Below are positions 1-7,880 of a stretch of DNA of 64,000 bases, piece by piece (position 1 is the stretch's first letter; each line of letters begins with the position of its first letter). The DNA is from Peptoniphilus_A harei_B. GTDB taxonomy: Bacteria; Bacillota; Clostridia; Tissierellales; Peptoniphilaceae. A program made the translations under genes and the position numbers. The DNA lies in contig JAWGHR010000008.1 of NCBI GenBank assembly GCA_032560695.1, positions 1 to 64,000 of the forward strand, in the 5' to 3' direction. The notes under the pieces are model-generated. The model was not told the DNA's origin. It worked only from the letters and a program-made list of their open reading frames with translations, and ran no database searches.

Positions 1-22
1 TACGTGGGGTGAAGGGGGTGGT

Positions 23-65
23 TTGGAGGGGCAAGGGGCCTCACGATGCCCCTAAGCCCCTCCAA
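23..65. repeat. G/C-rich intergenic hairpin element, copy 1
   Basis: A perfect 10-bp stem (23-32 with 56-65, TTGGAGGGGC/GCCCCTCCAA) encloses a second stem GGGGC/GCCCC (35-39 with 48-52) and an 8-nt loop. The GC content is far above the AT-rich surroundings. The same architecture recurs at 3368-3433, so this looks like a dispersed intergenic element. The rest of 1-150 is AT-rich spacer in which I see no gene. Confidence 0.6.
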
Positions 66-150
66 GTTCAATTATAAAAGCGTCAGCTTTTAATAAAACT
101 TTTAAAGAATAATTCTTTTCCTTATTTTCTTTAAAGAAAAAATAAAAATT

Positions 151-1275
151 CTATTTTTCCATTAATTTTTGAAACTCTTCTTTTAAAGACACCTTTGTCT
201 TTATTCCTAATTCCCCAAAAACCTCATCCAACTTTTCATAAAGTTCTAAGAAGTTTTCGTAGGATATGTTGTTCCCCATGTGGCCTATTCTAAATACTTT
301 TTCGAAGATGTCCCCTGCTCCCTTGGAGATTAGGATTCCTTTTTCTCTCAAGGCTCCGATTATGTCTTCTGCTATGAAACCTTCTGGCACCATAACTGCT
401 GTTAGGGTGTTGGATTTTGAGTCTTTTGCGTAGAGTTCGAAGCCTGCTTTTTCAAATATTTCTCTTGTGACTTCTGCGTACTTTTTGTGAAGGGCTAGTG
501 AGTCTTTTTCAAATAATAAATCTAGGGCTAGGTCTAGGGCGTAGGTTAAGTTTTCGTTCATTGTGTATGGGAAGGCAAAGCCGTCGGAGTAAGCGTAGTA
601 GTTTTCAAAGTTCATATAATATGAAGGAACTGGTTTTTTTCTACTTCTTATTGCCTCTTTGGCTCTCTCTGATATTGTCACTAGGGTTAGGCCTGTTGGT
701 GCTGAGATACATTTTTGACTTCCTCCAAGGGCGATGTCCACTTTGTAGTCGTCGAAGTCAAATTCTTCTCCCCCCATGCCTGACACTGTGTCAACTATTG
801 TTAGGATTCCGTAGGAGTTTAGGAGCCTGCATATTGTCTTGACGTCGTTGGTGATGCCTGATGGTGTTTCGCAGTGAACCATTGTCGCTACTTTGAAGTC
901 GTGATCTTTTTCTAGGAAGTTTTTAAGTTTTTCTATGTCGAAGCCACGTCTAAAGTCGTCTTCGTATATGTAGGGCTCTCCTTCATAGTATTTTACAAAG
1001 TCGGCAAAGCCTGCTCCGAATACTCCGTTGTTAAGGACTAGGACTCTGTCGCCTTTTTCTACAAGGTTTATGATGGCACCTTCTAGTCCTATCATTCCTT
1101 CGCCAAGCATGATAAAGGATGTGGCTTCTGTCTTTAGGAGTTTGGAAATTTTCTTTTCTACTTGTCTGTGTTTCTTTTCGTATTCTGGGTCTATGTCTGG
1201 GTTAGTAAGGGACTTTCCCATTACTTCCATTACTCTTTTATCGATTGATGTTGGGCCTGCGCAAAGTATTTTCAT
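151..1275 (-). CDS. Class V PLP-dependent aminotransferase (alanine-glyoxylate / serine-pyruvate aminotransferase family)
   Basis: This is a 374-aa fold-type I PLP enzyme, full length for the alanine-glyoxylate/serine-glyoxylate aminotransferase family. It opens with the typical GPT motif (residues 7-9). HCETPSG (134-140) and D162 in VDTVSG fit the cofactor ring contacts, and K188 in GGSQKCISAPTGL is the expected Schiff-base lysine. It should be a soluble cytosolic transaminase moving amino groups between small amino acids and 2-oxo acids; the substrate pair cannot be read from sequence. It stands alone behind a terminator (1331-1370). The start is chosen because AGAGAGGT lies just upstream of the ATG. 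Confidence 0.88.
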   Translation of the reverse strand: MKILCAGPTSIDKRVMEVMGKSLTNPDIDPEYEKKHRQVEKKISKLLKTEATSFIMLGEGMIGLEGAIINLVEKGDRVLVLNNGVFGAGFADFVKYYEGEPYIYEDDFRRGFDIEKLKNFLEKDHDFKVATMVHCETPSGITNDVKTICRLLNSYGILTIVDTVSGMGGEEFDFDDYKVDIALGGSQKCISAPTGLTLVTISERAKEAIRSRKKPVPSYYMNFENYYAYSDGFAFPYTMNENLTYALDLALDLLFEKDSLALHKKYAEVTREIFEKAGFELYAKDSKSNTLTAVMVPEGFIAEDIIGALREKGILISKGAGDIFEKVFRIGHMGNNISYENFLELYEKLDEVFGELGIKTKVSLKEEFQKLMEK

Positions 1276-1330
1276 TTTCTACCTCTCTTTTGTAATTGTT
1301 TTCTTGTGTAAATTATATTATATAGGATAA

Positions 1331-1370
1331 AAAAAACAAGCTGCCCTGTGACAGCTTGTTTTTGGTTTTT
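1331..1370 (-). terminator. Rho-independent terminator of the stalk/glutaredoxin gene
   Basis: CAAGCTG (1337-1343) pairs with CAGCTTG (1352-1358), and the flanking A and T runs extend the stem, so it could work in both directions. A near-identical copy lies at 2377-2416. Confidence 0.8.
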
Positions 1371-1372
1371 AT

Positions 1373-2299
1373 TTATTTATTTTCTACAAAGTAAGTGTTT
1401 TCTTCTATTTGTTTAAATATTTCGTCGTATTGTTTTTCTTCGAAGCCAACAACGCATTTATCTATGCTCTTTCCATCTTTTTCAAGTGTCATTATATGAG
1501 TTGGATAGTAAACTCTGTCCTTGTATTCTGTCATGTTTTTATAGTATTTTTCAAAGATTTCGTCTTTTTTGCCTTCGCTGTCTCTAATGTCTCTTGCTAT
1601 ATATTTGATTCCTTTATTATCTAAGTATGCTTTTAGTTTTTGGCAGTAAGGACATTCTTCAAAGCCATAGATTAGAAATCTTATGTCTTCTTCTCCTGTT
1701 TTTGTTTTGATTTTGTTTATAGGCGCTGTAAAGTAGCCTTCTTCATATATGTCTTTTATTTTTGCATCTTTTGAATCTAGTAAAACTGTTTGTGTTGTAA
1801 AGTCATAAGCTACTCCAAAGTCTAAGATTTTTGCTAAGTCTCTTAATCGAAAATAGTTGTATCCGTCTATAAAATACCCATTAAGTTCAATGTCATTTCC
1901 TTTACCATCAACTATTTTTTGTTTATTTGTTTTTGCTATTTCTTCTTCTTCTTTTTTTTCAACATAAGTAAAGTCTTCTTTTTGATTTTCACCCTTTGTT
2001 ATAATTACTTTTTGAGTTTTATTGTCGTAAGATACCATAAATTTTGATGGTGTGTTCTTTAGAAGAGCTGCTGCATCTCTAATTCTTACATAGTTAGACC
2101 TATTTATTAGATAAGAATTTATTTTTATGTCTTTTCCATCAAATCTAACTTTTTCTCCTGATGTTTCAGCCAACCTTTCGTCTGATTCTAATTTTGATAT
2201 TTTAGTTTTTTCTTCTTTCCCTGCATTGCTGTTGGCTAAGGCTGATAAGGGACTTGTTAATGTTAAAAGAGCTAATAATACTACTGCAAATTTTTTCAT
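1373..2299 (-). CDS. Secreted stalk-domain protein with C-terminal glutaredoxin-like domain
   Basis: 308 aa with a signal peptide (residues 1-22, ending ALA-N). Two repeats of the copper amine oxidase N-terminal-like 'stalk' fold follow, recognisable by SYLINRSNYVRIRDAAALL (about 62-80) and GYFIDGYNYFRLRDLAKIL. The C-terminal third is thioredoxin/glutaredoxin-like: a CPYC redox motif at 216-219 after a hydrophobic strand, and a cis-Pro-like YPTH at about 265. I infer an exported or wall-associated thiol-disulfide protein. The domain combination is unusual. It is monocistronic, flanked by two copies of the same terminator sequence. Confidence 0.75.
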   Translation of the reverse strand: MKKFAVVLLALLTLTSPLSALANSNAGKEEKTKISKLESDERLAETSGEKVRFDGKDIKINSYLINRSNYVRIRDAAALLKNTPSKFMVSYDNKTQKVIITKGENQKEDFTYVEKKEEEEIAKTNKQKIVDGKGNDIELNGYFIDGYNYFRLRDLAKILDFGVAYDFTTQTVLLDSKDAKIKDIYEEGYFTAPINKIKTKTGEEDIRFLIYGFEECPYCQKLKAYLDNKGIKYIARDIRDSEGKKDEIFEKYYKNMTEYKDRVYYPTHIMTLEKDGKSIDKCVVGFEEKQYDEIFKQIEENTYFVENK

Positions 2300-2376
2300 A
2301 ATCTGCCTCCTTAAAGTTTATTACTAATATTTTATCACATTAAACTAAAGTTTAAATGTTATTTTTAAAAATTTTA

Positions 2377-2416
2377 TAGGATAAAAAAACAAGCTGCCCT
2401 GTGACAGCTTGCTCTT
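2377..2416 (-). terminator. Terminator of ribU, second copy of the 1331-1370 hairpin
   Basis: AAGCTG...CAGCTT repeats the hairpin at 1331-1370. The match continues upstream (TATAGGATAAAAAAACAAGC), so a segment of about 35 bp, not just the stem, is duplicated. Confidence 0.8.
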
Positions 2417-2440
2417 ATATTATCTTTAATCTTTTTTTGT

Positions 2441-3046
2441 TTAGTTTTTAAATAGTGGTGAAACTTTTTTATAAACCAACATCATCACTGCTGATGTTGT
2501 GAAGCCTTTTATTAGGTTAAAAGGTAGGACTGAGTAAAGCATCATTGTGAATAGGCCTGTGATTCTCGGTGTGATTGCTGCGCCCATTCCTATGATTGCT
2601 TCCATTGGCATTACTTTGCCGTATAGTGGGAACACTACAAAGTAGTTGGAGATCATTGCCAATGTTGTCATGGCAAGTACTCCCAATGTCAAGGACAATA
2701 TTGCTCCCTTGTATGTCTTGTGCTTTCTATAGAAGTAGGCTGACACAAAGGCAAAGGTTGATGAGATGATGAAGTTGGATAGTTCGCCAACTCCTGCTGT
2801 CATTGTGCCCTTAAAGATTATGTGCATAATGTTTTTTAGGGCTGCGATTATGATGCCGTAGGCTGGTCCCATTGTGAAGGCCCCCATGAGTACTGGTAGG
2901 TCTGAGATGTCTAGCTTCATAAAAGGCGGTGCTACAAAGGTAAGTGGTAGTTGAAAATACATTAGTATAAAACCAATTACTGATAGCATTCCTATTTTTG
3001 TCATGTCTTTTGTTCTTATCATAGAACTTGAATTTACTTTATTCAT
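2441..3046 (-). CDS. ribU: Riboflavin ECF transporter, substrate-binding S component
   Basis: 201 aa with about six hydrophobic helices. The segment LPLTFVAPPFMKLDISDLP and the following tract (VLMGAFTMGPAYG) are typical of RibU. It captures riboflavin in the membrane and works with a shared ECF energising module encoded elsewhere. The longer open frame reaches 3193 but would run through the riboswitch; the ATG at 3046 with AGGAGGT upstream is the true start. The FMN riboswitch directly upstream supports the substrate independently of the protein sequence. Confidence 0.93.
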   Translation of the reverse strand: MNKVNSSSMIRTKDMTKIGMLSVIGFILMYFQLPLTFVAPPFMKLDISDLPVLMGAFTMGPAYGIIIAALKNIMHIIFKGTMTAGVGELSNFIISSTFAFVSAYFYRKHKTYKGAILSLTLGVLAMTTLAMISNYFVVFPLYGKVMPMEAIIGMGAAITPRITGLFTMMLYSVLPFNLIKGFTTSAVMMLVYKKVSPLFKN

Positions 3047-3065
3047 TTTACCTCCTGTTGGGGCA

Positions 3066-3090
3066 TAAAAAAACCCCGAACCTTCGGGGC
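3066..3090 (-). terminator. Riboswitch-linked intrinsic terminator
   Basis: CCCCGAA/TTCGGGG (3074-3080 with 3083-3089) is followed on the minus strand by TTTTTTT, between the FMN aptamer and the ribU ribosome binding site. This is the expected expression platform for FMN-dependent attenuation. Confidence 0.88.
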
Positions 3091-3101
3091 GTGAAAGTTT
3101 A

Positions 3102-3208
3102 AATCCTTCTCTCATCCAGACTTTACTGTCGGTATTGGAATTGCACCAATTCGGCTTGCGCTCGCGGACTTTACCGCCGGTTGGGACTTGCACCCTTCCC
3201 TGAAGATT
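3102..3208 (-). promoter_or_regulatory. FMN riboswitch (RFN element)
   Basis: Read on the minus strand this begins AATCTTCAGGGAAGGGTG, continues with the conserved CCCAACCGGCGGTAAAG and closes with GGATGAGAGAAGGAT, the hallmark blocks of the RFN aptamer in the right order. A terminator follows within 15 nt and then ribU. FMN binding should allow the terminator to form and shut off riboflavin uptake. Confidence 0.95.
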
Positions 3209-3367
3209 TAAAATATTATTTATTTCTTGTTTTTATTATATCATTTGTGAATTTTTTTGCAAGGTTTATGTGGACTTAATTTGTATTAAATCGATGAAAG
3301 CTTTCTTTAAAAAAATATTAAAAAAGTTTTTTCATCATAAAATATATTTTTATTTTTACTTCTTTTA

Positions 3368-3433
3368 TTAAGGAGGGGGGTTAAGGGGCGGGCGAGGCCC
3401 CCTTGTGCCTGCGTGGTATTTCCCCCTCCTTAA
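3368..3433. repeat. G/C-rich intergenic hairpin element, copy 2
   Basis: Perfect 12-bp arms TTAAGGAGGGGG (3368-3379) and CCCCCTCCTTAA (3422-3433) enclose an inner GGGGC/GCCCC stem (3385-3389 with 3397-3401) with a 7-nt loop. This is the same outer-stem and inner-stem plan as the element at 23-65. Confidence 0.6.
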
Positions 3434-3751
3434 ACCTCCCCCCTATCCCCTCGCCCTAGCAGGGGCTCGGCCCATTAATACGCAAAAAGCCCTCCGACTA
3501 TTAAATAGAAGAACACAAATTGTCGCAAGCTCCAATTTGCGAACTGACCTACCATCAATTTGCTTCGCAAATTGGGTTAGGTCATGTCAACTCACTCGCT
3601 CCGTTTGTTCGTACAGTGAAATTTTTTTAACGTCTCCGAACTTTTTGCTTACTAACTTATTAGCTTGCAGCATATTGGAAAATTTATAACCTCATAAGAC
3701 TTCAACAAGCTGGGGCACTCCCTATAATTCATAACTTAATAAAGAATTGTA
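3434..3751. other. Intergenic spacer with a compact palindrome
   Basis: No credible gene is present. GC-rich at its left end, it contains CAATTTGC/GCAAATTG (3556-3563 with 3567-3574, loop TTC), flanked by nearly complementary arms TGACCTACC (3545-3553) and GGTTAGGTCA (3575-3584). That gives a stem of up to about 17 bp. An open frame across 3405-3689 has no ribosome binding site and an unlikely composition. Confidence 0.5.
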
Positions 3752-3792
3752 AAAAATAAAGCTTAATCAATAAAAGATTAAGCTTATTTATC
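3752..3792 (-). terminator. Terminator after the L,D-transpeptidase gene
   Basis: AAGCTTAATC (3759-3768) and GATTAAGCTT (3776-3785) form a perfect 10-bp stem with flanking A/T runs on both sides. Confidence 0.8.
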
Positions 3793-3811
3793 AAGAGTTT
3801 TCTTATTTTTA

Positions 3812-5254
3812 TTATTGTCCTTGGGCTTGTGGTTGGGCTTGTAGCTGTTGACCAACTACTACTTGTCCTCCAGCGTCATTTATCCTTTGGGTCGCAGAGT
3901 TATAAACTATAACTGGCATGCCCGTAAAGGTTTGTGGAAATAGGTTCTTCATAACTGGGACTGGAATGTTTATACAGCCATGGGATCCACCTGACTTGTA
4001 GATATTTCCTCCAAAGGATGATCTCCAACTTGCATCGTGAAGGCCCACTCCCGACCAATTTATTGGCGCCCAATATGAAACTCTTGAACGGTAGGTTTCT
4101 CCTGTTAGGTACCTATCTCTTTCACGAGACCAAATCCTATCAGTGCCCGTTGGTGTCCCGTTACCTTGGTTAGGGTTGCCTGTTACTACGTTGGTTTCAA
4201 GTTGCATGATTCCATCCTTATAATACCAAAGTTTTTGTCTTGCAAGGTCCACTTCAATGTAGGTCTTGCCCACGTCGTCAACTTTTCTTGATACTGCGTC
4301 TTGCCTATAGGCTGGCTTCACTGTAACTGGCTCTTCTTTCGCAAGGGCTTCCTTCACAATTTCTCTCGTGCCAGGTCTATCTGTTAGCCAACCGTAGATG
4401 CCTCCGTCAACTTTCATAAGGCCAAGTCCCGTTGAATTGAAGATCCTGCTTGTTCTATAAGTGTCGTACTTGGCTGCAAGTTTTTCTACAAATTGTTTTA
4501 GTTTCTCCTCATCAAGGGCAAGGGTTCCGTCTTCAGCCTTGGAGTACATGGCAATTATCCCCTGGCCTGTCACCTCTTCCTTCCTGTCGTCGAAGTCAAA
4601 AATTATTTTTTTCTTGTAGACGTCTTTATAAGAAGCAAGTTGATTTTTTATATATTCTGAATCCTTAGTGATCTTTGGTTCTTGGTAGAGGTTTTCTTCT
4701 GCAAGGTCAAGTTTGTCTTTCATATCTCCAAAGTAACCTAGGATGGCATTTTTAAATTCATCCATCTTTATAAAGTTACCGTGGATTTCATCTTGGATTT
4801 TAAATTCCCCATTTTCATAGATGACTTTTGCATCTTGTGAGTGGTCATTTTGTCCCATTACTGGTTTAAGCTTTTTTATTTTTTCATCTAAGGCTTCTGC
4901 ATCAAACTTTAGGTCACGGTCAACCTTGTAGTGCTTTGGCACAAGAGACGCCACTGGCCAATAGAAGGCTGTCTGGTCTATAGATTCACTTCCTATAGAG
5001 TCAACATATCCGAAGTCCTTGGCAGCGATCTTGTCATTTAAGTCCTTATCCTTGGCGATGATTTCAAGTTCAAAGTTTCTGGAAAGGTCCTCGTAGGTCT
5101 TTTTGAGTTCAGATTTTTTTACAAGCCCAAAGTCTCTTCCATTGATGTAGGTCCTTGGCATGTACCTGTTAGTGAAGAAGAAAAGTCCTCCTATGTATAT
5201 AGAAATTATTAAAATTAGTAGTAGTCCAAAAATTATTTTAAAAGTTTTTTTCAT
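3812..5254 (-). CDS. L,D-transpeptidase (YkuD family) with N-terminal membrane anchor and peptidoglycan-binding-like region
   Basis: 480 aa: one N-terminal transmembrane segment (about 6-28), a long extracytoplasmic region resembling the PG_binding_4 repeats often joined to YkuD domains, and a C-terminal catalytic domain. The catalytic signature is H406 ... S424-H-G-C427-I-N, with C427 the nucleophile. It should make 3-3 crosslinks or attach proteins to peptidoglycan. The last 15 residues are a Gln-rich tail outside the usual domain end. Monocistronic, with its own terminator. Confidence 0.9.
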   Translation of the reverse strand: MKKTFKIIFGLLLILIISIYIGGLFFFTNRYMPRTYINGRDFGLVKKSELKKTYEDLSRNFELEIIAKDKDLNDKIAAKDFGYVDSIGSESIDQTAFYWPVASLVPKHYKVDRDLKFDAEALDEKIKKLKPVMGQNDHSQDAKVIYENGEFKIQDEIHGNFIKMDEFKNAILGYFGDMKDKLDLAEENLYQEPKITKDSEYIKNQLASYKDVYKKKIIFDFDDRKEEVTGQGIIAMYSKAEDGTLALDEEKLKQFVEKLAAKYDTYRTSRIFNSTGLGLMKVDGGIYGWLTDRPGTREIVKEALAKEEPVTVKPAYRQDAVSRKVDDVGKTYIEVDLARQKLWYYKDGIMQLETNVVTGNPNQGNGTPTGTDRIWSRERDRYLTGETYRSRVSYWAPINWSGVGLHDASWRSSFGGNIYKSGGSHGCINIPVPVMKNLFPQTFTGMPVIVYNSATQRINDAGGQVVVGQQLQAQPQAQGQ

Positions 5255-5394
5255 AAGTCCTCCCTCACATATTATACTCGATAAAATTTCTTTTTTTGTA
5301 TGAATTTGTAAATGTAAAATAATTGTAAATATTTTTTGCTTTTCCTTTTATATGTTGTAGAATAATTATAAAGTAAAACTTAAGGGGTGATTCA

Positions 5395-5964
5395 ATGAAG
5401 GATGAAGAGTTGCTATCAAAGAAACGATCAATTGAACTCTGGGACAAGAAGTTAATAAATGAATTTGAAGTTGGAAGCCTTAAGGGTCTACAAGAAATTC
5501 ATAAATATTTATTTCAAGATATTTTTGATTTTGCTGGCGAGATAAGAGATGTAAATATTTCAAAGGGAAATTTTAGATTTGCTCCTCTTTTATTTTTACG
5601 AGATAATTTAAAAATAATTGAAAAGATGCCTGAAGATAATTTTGATGAGATAATAGAAAAGTATGTGGAAATGAATGTGGCTCATCCCTTTAGAGAGGGT
5701 AACGGTCGTGCCACTAGAATTTGGTTGGACTTGATCTTAAAGAAAAACTTGAAGCTTTGCGTGGACTGGTCCAAGGTTGACAAGTTTCAATACCTAAGTG
5801 CCATGGAAAGGTCCCCTGTTAATTCTTTAGAGATAAGGCACTTGTTAAGAGATGCCTTGACCAAAGACATAGATAGCAGGCAGGTTTATATGCGTGGCAT
5901 TCAAAATTCTTATTATTATGAAGACCTTTATAAGTATGATATTGAAAATTTAGATAAGAAATAA
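5395..5964 (+). CDS. fic: Fic-domain AMP-transferase with C-terminal inhibitory helix (class III-like)
   Basis: 189 aa consisting only of a Fic core. The catalytic motif HPFREGNGR (97-105) is complete: H97 base, E/N/G/R for ATP and Mg. Near the C terminus S172-YYY-E176 fits the [S/T]xxxE inhibitory motif, placed at the C terminus as in stand-alone class III Fic proteins such as NmFic, where the Glu blocks productive ATP binding. I infer an autoinhibited AMP-transferase acting on an intracellular protein, perhaps itself. No antitoxin gene is adjacent, as expected if the inhibitor is built in. A strong terminator follows. Confidence 0.87.
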   Translation: MKDEELLSKKRSIELWDKKLINEFEVGSLKGLQEIHKYLFQDIFDFAGEIRDVNISKGNFRFAPLLFLRDNLKIIEKMPEDNFDEIIEKYVEMNVAHPFREGNGRATRIWLDLILKKNLKLCVDWSKVDKFQYLSAMERSPVNSLEIRHLLRDALTKDIDSRQVYMRGIQNSYYYEDLYKYDIENLDKK

Positions 5965-6006
5965 AAAACCTGGTGAAGATAAAAATCTCTGCCAGGTTTT
6001 TTTATA
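5964..6006 (+). terminator. Terminator after fic
   Basis: AACCTGG/CCAGGTT encloses a loop of about 18 nt and is followed by TTTTT on the plus strand. Confidence 0.82.
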
Positions 6007-6067
6007 TAAATTTTAATTTAAAAATGGGCAAAAAAATACCACACAAGATAACTTGTGCGGATTTCAA

Positions 6068-6151
6068 TGGTGCGGGAAAGAGGACTTGAACCCCCACTCC
6101 GTTGGAACTAGATCCTAAGTCTAGCGCGTCTGCCAATTCCGCCATTCCCGC
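6068..6151 (-). tRNA. tRNA-Leu (anticodon UAG)
   Basis: 84 nt including an encoded CCA. The acceptor stem GCGGGAA pairs with TTCCCGC, the anticodon stem CTAGA/TCTAG encloses loop CTTAGGA (anticodon UAG), a long class II variable arm follows, and the T arm carries GGTTCAAGTCC. The length and variable arm fit leucine. It is intact, unlike the tRNA-Lys fragment at 27,665. Confidence 0.95.
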
Positions 6152-6457
6152 ATGAAGTTTTAACAACAAAACTTATTATACGCACCTTTTAATATTTTGT
6201 CAACACTTTTTAAAAAGTTTTTAAAATATTTTTTGAGGAATTTTTCTCCCTCTCTCAAGTGCTTCTTTATTATAACAGTTGAATTTAAAAAAAGCTACAG
6301 AAATTTACAATTTTTTATTTTTATTTTTTCTGTAAATGCTTAGTTAATTTACTTTTTTATTTCCTTTTAGATTTTACTGTACTATAATATGGTATTAATA
6401 AGAAGATTTTTGACTTCTTATTAAATTTGTCCCAGGAGGACATAAGGAGGAATAAAG
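6152..6457 (+). promoter_or_regulatory. Promoter and structured leader of the LDH-family gene
   Basis: A -10 box TATAAT sits at 6383-6388. Downstream, TAAGAAG/CTTCTTA (about 6399-6421) forms a short leader hairpin without a U-run, so it looks like an RNA-stability or regulatory element and not a terminator. AGGAGG precedes the ATG, and a second GGAGG lies slightly upstream. I found no clear Rex-type operator. The rest of the interval is AT-rich spacer. Confidence 0.5.
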
Positions 6458-7387
6458 ATGAAATTAGGTATTATTGGAGCTGGAGCTGTTGGCGAAATCG
6501 TGGCATACACTTCTGCCATGAGAGGTATTGCATCTGACATTATTATTAATGATGTTATAAAAGAAAAAGCAATCTCCCAAGCCATTGACTTAAATGATGG
6601 AAGACTTTTCTATCCAAAGGATGTTAAGTTTAGAGCTGGCGAGTATGAAGACATGGGCGACCGTGATGTCGTTGTAATTTGCTCTGGCAAGATTCCTGAA
6701 GAAGATAGACTTAATGAGCTTGAGTTAAACAAGAAAGAAGTTGCAAGCTACGTAAGAAAAATTGTTGACGCTGGCTTCAAGGGAATTTTTGTCGTTGTAA
6801 CAAACCCTGTAGACATTATTACTTATGAAGTTTATAAAGTTTCTGGCTTTGATGACTCAAGAGTTATTGGTTCAGGAACATTTTTGGACTCTGCAAGACT
6901 CCAAGTTGTAATTGCAAATAAGCTTGGCATTTCTCCAAAGTCTGTTAACGCTACTGTACTTGGCGAACATGGTGAAAGTCAATTCGTTCCTTGGTCACAA
7001 GTTATGATTGATTCTATGCCTCTTGATAAGTATAAAGAAACTCACCCAGAACTATTTAAGGACTTTGACAAGGACCAAGTTGAAGATGACACTCGTCGTC
7101 GTGGCTGGGACATCTTCAAGGGCAAGGGCTCAACTCAATATGGTATTGGCAACACTGTTAACAATATTATCCAAGCCATTGCCAATGACGAAAAAATTGT
7201 CCTAAAGGCCTCTTGTTTAATGGAAGGTCATTATGGCCTTAATGACTTATACATCTCAACTCCAATTAGGGTTGGTAAGGATGGCATAGAAGAAAAGTTT
7301 GAACTTGACTTAACTAACAAAGAATTGGGTAAACTTAAAAAGACAGCTGGCGTGATCAAGGATCACATTGCAAAGTTGGACCTATAA
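6458..7387 (+). CDS. L-2-hydroxyacid dehydrogenase, LDH/MDH family (L-lactate or L-2-hydroxyisocaproate dehydrogenase)
   Basis: 309 aa. NAD is bound by GAGAVG (7-12) and D32; NPVD (117-120), LDSAR (143-147) and the catalytic H171 in GEHG are all present, with R84 in the mobile loop. The position that is Gln in typical lactate dehydrogenases (QKPGETR) reads KIPEEDR here. That difference, and FVPWSQV after GEHG, resemble L-2-hydroxyisocaproate dehydrogenases more than classical LDH. It reduces a 2-oxo acid with NADH in fermentation. Substrate preference is uncertain. Confidence 0.82.
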   Translation: MKLGIIGAGAVGEIVAYTSAMRGIASDIIINDVIKEKAISQAIDLNDGRLFYPKDVKFRAGEYEDMGDRDVVVICSGKIPEEDRLNELELNKKEVASYVRKIVDAGFKGIFVVVTNPVDIITYEVYKVSGFDDSRVIGSGTFLDSARLQVVIANKLGISPKSVNATVLGEHGESQFVPWSQVMIDSMPLDKYKETHPELFKDFDKDQVEDDTRRRGWDIFKGKGSTQYGIGNTVNNIIQAIANDEKIVLKASCLMEGHYGLNDLYISTPIRVGKDGIEEKFELDLTNKELGKLKKTAGVIKDHIAKLDL

Positions 7388-7415
7388 AATTATAAAATTA
7401 GAAAGAGTTGATTTT

Positions 7416-7817
7416 TTGAAAATCAAAGAAAAATTTAGACAGTTTATGGTGGGCAGGTATGGTCAAGACCAATTGGGCAGGTTTATCACTTCCCTTGCTC
7501 TTGTCCTTTTGATAATAAATCTATTTGTCAAGAAGGCAAGCCTCCCAACCGTTGCCCTGGTACTTATAATTTATTCCTATTACAGGATCTTCTCTCGCGA
7601 CATCAATGCAAGGTATGGCGAGAACCAAAAATTCTTAGACACTGTTGAGCCACTTAGGAGGAAGGTCTTCACTTCCAAGACTAGGTACGACAATAGGAAG
7701 ACCCACAAGTACATCAAGTGCCCTTCATGTAAGCTCAAGATGAAGGTGCCAAGAGGCAAGGGCAAGATAAGAGTCACTTGCAAGTCATGTGGCAAGAAGT
7801 TCATAATTAATTCTTAA
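7416..7817 (+). CDS. Small membrane protein with C-terminal zinc ribbon
   Basis: About 133 aa if started at the TTG at 7416, preceded by GAAAGAG; the frame is open from 7368, but that start would lie inside the dehydrogenase gene. A conserved-looking N-terminal GRYGQDQLGRF precedes two close hydrophobic segments, a basic linker and a zinc ribbon (CPSC ... CKSC) ending KKFIINS. Family and function are unknown to me. The 29-nt gap from the dehydrogenase suggests co-transcription. Confidence 0.7.
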   Translation: MKIKEKFRQFMVGRYGQDQLGRFITSLALVLLIINLFVKKASLPTVALVLIIYSYYRIFSRDINARYGENQKFLDTVEPLRRKVFTSKTRYDNRKTHKYIKCPSCKLKMKVPRGKGKIRVTCKSCGKKFIINS

Positions 7818-7843
7818 AAGTTCCCTTAGGGGGACTTTTTTGT
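7817..7843 (+). terminator. Terminator after the zinc-ribbon gene
   Basis: AAAAGTTCCC/GGGGGACTTTT hairpin with a T run. The 41-bp sequence from 7800 to 7840, including the last codons of the gene, recurs exactly at 11,528-11,568. Confidence 0.8.
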
Positions 7844-7847
7844 TTTA

Positions 7848-7880
7848 AAAATCCCCTCAATTATAGAGGGGATTCCTTTT
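7848..7880 (-). terminator. Terminator of the yfcC-M20 operon
   Basis: AATCCCCT (7850-7857) pairs with AGGGGATT (7866-7873); the minus-strand copy ends in a T-rich tract. Back-to-back with the plus-strand terminator, it separates convergent units. Confidence 0.75.

Noticed and set aside
498..842. Plus-strand 114-aa frame opposite the aminotransferase
   Set aside because: No start signal, Leu/Ser/Arg-rich antisense composition, entirely inside a clear gene.
2441..3193. Longer ribU reading from 3193
   Set aside because: It would translate the FMN riboswitch and terminator; the ATG at 3046 has a strong SD.
3405..3689. 94-aa plus-strand open frame in the spacer
   Set aside because: No RBS, an arbitrary-looking sequence, and it covers hairpin-rich repeat DNA.
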